Source of the DNA: Arthrobacter dokdonellae
Lineage (GTDB): Bacteria > Actinomycetota > Actinomycetes > Actinomycetales > Micrococcaceae
Direction: 5' to 3'
Length of the DNA: 64,000 nucleotides
Assembly: GCF_003268655.1 (NCBI RefSeq)
Contig: NZ_CP029642.1
Span: forward strand, 558,001-622,000
The notes below the pieces were generated by a model that was given only the letters and a program-made list of their open reading frames with translations, was not told where the DNA came from and ran no database searches. Of the stretch, positions 59,807-64,000 are shown one piece after another; position 1 is the first letter of the stretch, and every line of letters begins with the position of its first letter. A program made the position numbers and the translations under genes.

Positions 59807-61335
59807 CAACCCCCAAAACTGCCACAAAACCCGCCGGTGACCACGGGCTGAGCGAGAAGGGCCTCAAGGCCGGCTCGGTGGGCCTGATCGGCGCCGTCGT
59901 GATCGGCGTTTCCTGCATCGCCCCGGCCTACACGCTCACCGCCGCCCTGGGCCCCACCGTGTCGGAGGTCGGCGTCCACCTGCCGGCCATCTTCCTGGTC
60001 GGCTTCATCCCCATGCTGCTCGTGGCGTTGGGCTACCGCGAACTGAACAATGCCATGCCCGACGCCGGCACCTCCTTCACGTGGGCCACGCGCGCCTTCG
60101 GGCCGTGGCTGGGCTGGATGGGCGGCTGGGGCCTGATTGCGGCCACCATCATTGTCCTGTCCAACCTGGCGGCCGTGGCGGTGGACTTCTTCTACCTGAT
60201 GCTCGCGCAAATTTTCCGGAACCCGTCGCTGGCGGACCTGACCCGCGTGCTGCCGCTGAACATTGCCACCACGCTGGTGTTCATTGCCGGGGCCTGCTGG
60301 ATTTCCTACCGCGGCATGGAGACCACCAAGGCGTTCCAGTACATCCTGGTGGCGTTCCAACTGCTGGTGCTGGGCTGGTTTGCCATCGCGGCCTTCGCCC
60401 ACGTCGCCAACGGCACGGCCTTTGACGCAACGGCCATCTCGGCGGACTGGTTCAACCCCTTTGCCGTGGGCTCGTTCTCCGCGTTCGCGGCCGGCGTCTC
60501 GCTGTCCATCTTCATTTTCTGGGGCTGGGACGTCACCTTGACCATGAACGAGGAAACGAAGAACCCGGAAAAGACCCCGGGCCGCGCGGCCACGGTCACG
60601 GTGGTGGTCATCGTGGTGATTTACATGGTGGTTTCCCTGGCCACCCTGTCCTTCGCCGGCATCGGCACCACCGGTCTGGGCGCCGGCAACCCGGCAAACC
60701 AGGGCAGCATTTTCGCCGTGCTGGCCGGCCCGGTCATGGGACCGTTCGCCATCCTGATGTCGCTGGCCATCCTCAGCTCGTCCGCGGCCTCGCTGCAGTC
60801 GACCTTCGTGTCCCCGGCCAGGACGCTGCTGTCCATGGGCCACTACCGGGCCCTGCCCAGGAGCTTCGGGCGGATCAGCCCCGCCCACAAGTCCCCGGGC
60901 TACGCCACCGTCGCGGCCGCCGTCGCCGCCGCCGGCTTCTACATCATTACCCGGTCGCTGTCCGAGAACGCCCTGTGGGACACCATCACCGCCCTGGGCA
61001 TGATGATCTGCTTCTACTACGGCATCACGGCGCTGGCCTGCGTCTGGTACTTCCGTGCCGAGGCCTTCCATGGGGCGCGGAACTTTCTGTGCAAGTTCCT
61101 GGCACCGCTGGTGGGCGGGGTGATCCTGCTGGTCATGTTCGTCAAGACCGCGTACGACTCCATGGACCCGTCCTACGGCTCCGGCTCCAACATTGGCGGG
61201 CTGGGCCTGGTGTTCATCCTCGGCTGCGGCGTGATCCTGCTGGGCGCCGTGCTGATGTTCTTCATGTACCGCCGGCACCCGGAGTTCTTCAGGGGCGAGG
61301 TCCTCAGCCGCGCCAGCCAGGTCTACAACCCGTAA
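59803..61335 (+). CDS. APC-family amino acid/polyamine permease
   Basis: 510 residues, about 12 helices. GLKAGSVGLIGAVVIGVSCI, APAYTLTAALGPTV and YRELNNAMPDAGTSFTWATR near the N-terminus are APC-superfamily features; FWGWDVTLTMNEETKNPEKT lies near helix 6. Located directly after putrescine oxidase, so it probably imports putrescine or a related amine. Substrate inferred from position. Confidence 0.88.
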   Translation: MTTPKTATKPAGDHGLSEKGLKAGSVGLIGAVVIGVSCIAPAYTLTAALGPTVSEVGVHLPAIFLVGFIPMLLVALGYRELNNAMPDAGTSFTWATRAFGPWLGWMGGWGLIAATIIVLSNLAAVAVDFFYLMLAQIFRNPSLADLTRVLPLNIATTLVFIAGACWISYRGMETTKAFQYILVAFQLLVLGWFAIAAFAHVANGTAFDATAISADWFNPFAVGSFSAFAAGVSLSIFIFWGWDVTLTMNEETKNPEKTPGRAATVTVVVIVVIYMVVSLATLSFAGIGTTGLGAGNPANQGSIFAVLAGPVMGPFAILMSLAILSSSAASLQSTFVSPARTLLSMGHYRALPRSFGRISPAHKSPGYATVAAAVAAAGFYIITRSLSENALWDTITALGMMICFYYGITALACVWYFRAEAFHGARNFLCKFLAPLVGGVILLVMFVKTAYDSMDPSYGSGSNIGGLGLVFILGCGVILLGAVLMFFMYRRHPEFFRGEVLSRASQVYNP

Positions 61336-61350
61336 CCGCCGGGGCGGCCC

Positions 61351-61740
61351 CTAGCTCTTCGGGCGGCGGGCCGCCTCGCGCTCCTTGGCCAGCTGCGCCT
61401 CTGCCCGGGCCTTGGCGAACACGGCGCGCTCCTCCACCAGCCACGCAGGGGGAGCTTGGAGCAGTGCGGTGATGTCCGCCGTCGTGAGCGGCTCGGTGAT
61501 GTCGGAGCGGTTGAGGCCGCCGATGGAGATGTTCAATTTCTGGGCCACCACCTGGCGCGGGTGCGGACCGATGCGGCGCAACTCCACCAGCCACTGCGGC
61601 GGGTTCTCCTGCAAAACCTTGAATTCCTCCCGGGTGATCGCGTTCTCTTGGAATTCCGCGGGGGCCGCGGGCAGGTGGATGCCCAGCTTCCTGGCCGCGG
61701 TGGCGGGCTTCATGGCTTGGGGGGACGGTTCAATGGTCAT
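61351..61740 (-). CDS. DUF5997 family protein
   Basis: 129 residues. MKPATAARKLGIHLPAAPAE, ITREEFKVLQENPPQWLVEL, RRIGPHPRQVVAQKLNISIG and ITALLQAPPAWLVEERAVFA match the DUF5997 family. The repeated xxPPxWLVExR motif (near 45 and 100) suggests an internal duplication. Soluble; function unknown. Divergent from the LysR-domain gene 55 bases away, a pairing that looks conserved in actinobacteria. Confidence 0.82.
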   Translation of the reverse strand: MTIEPSPQAMKPATAARKLGIHLPAAPAEFQENAITREEFKVLQENPPQWLVELRRIGPHPRQVVAQKLNISIGGLNRSDITEPLTTADITALLQAPPAWLVEERAVFAKARAEAQLAKEREAARRPKS

Positions 61741-61795
61741 TGTCCAAGGGTACCGGCCACTGCCGCCCGGCAACGCAGTGGGCTAGGGTGAACAG

Positions 61796-62620
61796 GTGCC
61801 AGAACCCCGCGAACTTACAGTGACCTTTGTGCCGGGCGTGACTCCCGGAAAGTGGATCCACCGCTGGGAGGAGCGCATGCCGGACGTCGCACTGGCGTCC
61901 CGTCCCGTGCCCGAATCCCGGCAGCTCGACGCCGTCCGTGCCGGCGAGGCGGACATGGCCTTTGTGCGGCTCCCGGTGGACAAGGCGGGGCTGAACGTCA
62001 TCCCCCTTTACACGGAGCTCTCCGTGGTGGTGGCCCCCAAGGACCACCCGATCGCCGCGTTCGACGAAATTGCCGTGGCGGAACTGGCCGACGAATACCT
62101 GCTGGCCGATCCCGACGACTTCCCCGCCTGGCGCGACATCTCCACGGAAATCCAGGCCGGGACGCGCAAGCCGCTGCCGCCCGTGGCTTCGGTGGAGGAC
62201 GCCCTTGACCTGGTGGAGGCGGGCTTGGGAATCCTGATCCTGCCGATGTCCGTGGCCCGGCACTTCAACCGCAAGGCTCTGCGGGCGCGCGTGGTCACAG
62301 GTGTCCCGGAATCGGGAATCGGCCTCGCCTGGCTGCACTCCGACACGCCCCTGCCGGACGGCTTCGACGCCGTCATCGAGGAATTCATCGGCGTGGTGCG
62401 CGGGCGCGGCGCCAACAGTTCGCGCCAGCCGTCCGTGCTGGCCAAGCAGGCGGAGGCGCCGAAGAAGGGCGCCAAGGCGTCGCGCGGCAAGGGCAATGCG
62501 ACGGCCGGCAAGGGTGGCGGTTCCAACAAGGGTGGGTCCGGCAAGGGCGGGGGTTCCAACCTTCGCGGCGGAGGCCGGCCGGGCGGCAAGGCCCGGGCGC
62601 AAAAGCGAGGCCGGCGTTAA
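61796..62620 (+). CDS. LysR-type substrate-binding domain protein without HTH, basic Gly-rich tail
   Basis: 274 residues from GTG 61796. It starts directly in a periplasmic-binding-protein-like LysR effector domain (LTVTFVPGVTPGKWIHRWEE, AGEADMAFVRLPVDKAGLNV, EDALDLVEAGLGILILPMSV) spanning about 5-205. No winged HTH precedes it. The C-terminal 65 residues are Lys/Gly/Arg/Ser-rich (KKGAKASRGKGNATAGKGGG...), suited to binding nucleic acid. Role unknown; perhaps a metabolite-sensing protein acting with DUF5997. Confidence 0.82.
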   Translation: MPEPRELTVTFVPGVTPGKWIHRWEERMPDVALASRPVPESRQLDAVRAGEADMAFVRLPVDKAGLNVIPLYTELSVVVAPKDHPIAAFDEIAVAELADEYLLADPDDFPAWRDISTEIQAGTRKPLPPVASVEDALDLVEAGLGILILPMSVARHFNRKALRARVVTGVPESGIGLAWLHSDTPLPDGFDAVIEEFIGVVRGRGANSSRQPSVLAKQAEAPKKGAKASRGKGNATAGKGGGSNKGGSGKGGGSNLRGGGRPGGKARAQKRGRR

Positions 62621-62633
62621 CTGAGCGCTGACG

Positions 62634-62703
62634 GCCCAAGATGACGATATGGATATTTGAGGCTGATTTATCGGGCTCAAATATCCATATCGTCATCCTG
62701 GGC
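62634..62703. terminator. Long hairpin between convergent genes
   Basis: Arms 62641-62661 and 62676-62696 are perfectly complementary over 21 bases, and pairing extends outward to 62634 and 62703 with one mismatch (28 pairs, 14-base loop). The AT-rich arm core (gatatggatatttgag) stands out from its surroundings. Probably a bidirectional terminator for the LysR-domain and MDR genes. Confidence 0.7.
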
Positions 62704-62743
62704 GGAACGGGGCACCCAGGGCGGGCACCTGGCCGGCGGGACG

Positions 62744-63748
62744 TCAGGGAATCAGCACCAGTTTGCCGCGGGCCGTCCCGTCCTCCAGGGCTGCGTGCGC
62801 GGCGGCGGCTTCACGCAGGGGGAGCCGGGTGATGTGGCGGGCGCGCAGGGCGCCGTCGGCCAGGAGTTCGTTGACGGCGCGGGCCGCGTCCGCGAGTTCC
62901 TCCACGGTGGCGTTGCTGATGGCGAATCCGCGGATGCTGCCATCGCGGGTGTACAGCCGGCCCAGCGGCAGCGGGTCGGTGGCGGCCATGCCGGACAGGG
63001 CGATGATCCGCCCGCGCAGGGCCAACAGCTCGACGGCGGCCTCCAGCCGGTGCCGGCCGGATGTCTCGATGTGGATGTCCAGGCCGCGGCCCCCGGAAAC
63101 GGCATGCACCGCGTCCGCCAGTTCGGCCATCAGCGCCGGGGAGCGGTAGTCCAGCGTGGCCGCGGCACCGAGGCCGCGGCACCAGCCGGCGTCGTCCCGG
63201 CTCGAGGAGGTGATGACCGCCGCGCCCGCACGGACGGCCTGGACCACCAGCGCCGATCCCACCTGCCCGGCGGCGCCGCCCACAAAGACAGTCTCGCCCG
63301 GCTGCACGCCGGCATGCCGGTGGAGTGCCAGCCAGGCCGTGGCGCCGGAATGCAGGACGGCGGCCGCCTCCACCGGATCCGCGCCGCTGGGGAGCGAATA
63401 AAGCCTGATGACGGGCACGGCGGCGAAGGCCGCGGCCGCTCCCGGCCTGCCGCCGAAGCCCATCGAGTTGGACCACACGAGGTCCCCGGGCCGGAAACGG
63501 TCCGCGGCGCCGGGTGCCACCTGCACGACGGTGCCGGTGAGGTCGCGTCCCAACGCCTGCGGAAAGGCCAGCTCGGTGGCGTACCGGCCACTGCGCACAA
63601 ACGTGTCCACGTGGTTGACCGCAGTGGCGCCCACCCGCACCAGCACGGTGTCGCCGGCCGCCCTCGGCAGCGGCAGTGCGCCAAACTCGATGTCGCCGGC
63701 GCCGCCGGTGTGATTTATGTACGCCGCATCCATCATTCCCCCGGTCAT
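62744..63748 (-). CDS. MDR-family quinone oxidoreductase / alcohol dehydrogenase-like protein
   Basis: 334 residues from ATG 63748 (ATG 63736 or 63733 also possible). GroES-like N-domain (VLVRVGATAVNHVDTFVRSG, RDLTGTVVQVAPGA) and Rossmann domain with VFVGGAAGQVGSALVVQA near 150 (AxxGxxG NADPH motif). No zinc-ligand cysteines, so it belongs to the zinc-free QOR branch. Reduces quinones or enones; substrate unknown. Confidence 0.87.
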   Translation of the reverse strand: MTGGMMDAAYINHTGGAGDIEFGALPLPRAAGDTVLVRVGATAVNHVDTFVRSGRYATELAFPQALGRDLTGTVVQVAPGAADRFRPGDLVWSNSMGFGGRPGAAAAFAAVPVIRLYSLPSGADPVEAAAVLHSGATAWLALHRHAGVQPGETVFVGGAAGQVGSALVVQAVRAGAAVITSSSRDDAGWCRGLGAAATLDYRSPALMAELADAVHAVSGGRGLDIHIETSGRHRLEAAVELLALRGRIIALSGMAATDPLPLGRLYTRDGSIRGFAISNATVEELADAARAVNELLADGALRARHITRLPLREAAAAHAALEDGTARGKLVLIP

Positions 63749-63817
63749 GCCGTCCACTTTAGGCCCTAAAAGTAGACAGGCCCCGGTACTGGGGGTGGGC
63801 ACCGGGCCAGACGCTCG

Positions 63818-64000
63818 GTGCCGCCCTCACGGATTCCGGCATTACACCTGACAACCACGCTGAATATCCCAGACCCCGTACCCGAAGGCCCCGCCCCGGC
63901 ATCCCTGCCAGCCACCGTCCAGGCCCGCCGGCTCATCCTGTGCCCCGGTGGTTATGACCGCCAGCTGCCGGTCCCCGGCTGGGACCTGCCCGGCGTCATG
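63818..64000 (+). CDS. FAD-dependent oxidoreductase (HcnB/opine-oxidase-like), N-terminally short, partial
   Basis: A frame open from 63776, with GTG at 63818, runs off the right edge. Its last 30 codons read VQARRLILCPGGYDRQLPVP then GWDLPGVM, the conserved core of HcnB-like FAD/NAD oxidoreductases. In full-length relatives this motif comes after the FAD-binding GxGxxG and roughly 100 residues; here only about 33 precede it. Either an N-terminally deleted remnant or an unusual start. Low certainty. Confidence 0.4.
   Translation, partial: MPPSRIPALHLTTTLNIPDPVPEGPAPASLPATVQARRLILCPGGYDRQLPVPGWDLPGVM

Noticed and set aside
58171-61278. 1035-codon minus-strand open frame
   Set aside because: Antisense to putrescine oxidase and the permease, both with clear motifs; composition (His/Gln/Gly/Arg) is that of a shadow frame.
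1-64000. CRISPR arrays, tRNA or rRNA genes, IS elements, prophage or integrase
   Set aside because: No regularly spaced repeats, cloverleaf-type sequences, transposase or integrase motifs were seen on reading both strands.

Overview
The window is high-GC DNA (most stretches well above 60% G+C) with many GTG and TTG starts, Gram-positive-style flagellar genes without P- or L-ring genes, a DUF222/13E12 HNH gene, DUF5997, and a putrescine oxidase of the Kocuria/Rhodococcus type. Together these point to an actinobacterium, most likely Micrococcaceae (Arthrobacter-like). The assignment is an inference from gene content, not from a marker gene. No rRNA, tRNA, CRISPR array, transposase or integrase was seen.

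Layout. (1) 1-4.4 kb: the start of a DUF3375/JetA gene (first subunit of a Wadjet/MksBEFG anti-plasmid condensin) running off the left edge, with a large RecB-like nuclease/SF1 helicase gene just upstream on the same strand. (2) 4.5-20.5 kb: housekeeping and accessory genes. These are acylphosphatase, a TIGR01777 oxidoreductase, a DUF222-HNH gene behind a LexA-box-like palindrome, an MFS transporter, a frameshifted C-S-lyase-type aminotransferase, a LysG/LysE regulator-exporter pair, a DUF1524/excalibur lipoprotein nuclease, a low-GC membrane protein, TelA, an adenine/adenosine deaminase, and a second exporter (RhtB-type) divergent from an Lrp regulator with a perfect operator palindrome. (3) 19.7-25.4 kb: an L-lactate module: LldP permease and GntR/FadR regulator on the minus strand, divergent from lutABC, with three FadR-type operators between them. 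(4) 25.5-27.5 kb: a DinB/DUF664 protein and a zinc formaldehyde dehydrogenase.

(5) 27.6-55.2 kb: one compact flagellar cluster. fliW-flgL-flgK-flgN read leftward. fliA, fliC-fliD-fliS-fliT-like, flgB-flgC-fliE-fliF-fliG-fliH-fliI-fliJ-fliK-flgD-flgE, flbD-motA-motB, and fliM-fliN-fliO-fliP-fliQ-fliR-flhB-flhA-(FlhF-like)-csrA read rightward, mostly with 1-4 base start/stop overlaps. FliA (sigma-28) is encoded here, and four sites of the form TAAC-N15-GCCGAnAG, plus one near match, lie ahead of fliC, flgB, flbD, fliM and flgN. The fliC leader has a hairpin with GGA in its loop and a second GGA in the Shine-Dalgarno, as in the Bacillus subtilis hag leader controlled by CsrA and FliW. Both of those genes are present, one at each end of the cluster. 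flgB has a similar leader hairpin. The last gene before csrA looks like an FlhF whose GTPase motifs have decayed.

(6) 55.3-64.0 kb: a berberine-bridge-type FAD oxidase, a DoxX-like membrane protein, a TetR regulator divergent from putrescine oxidase and an amino acid/polyamine permease, a divergent DUF5997 / HTH-less LysR-domain pair, an MDR oxidoreductase, and the N-terminally short start of an FAD-dependent oxidoreductase cut by the right edge.
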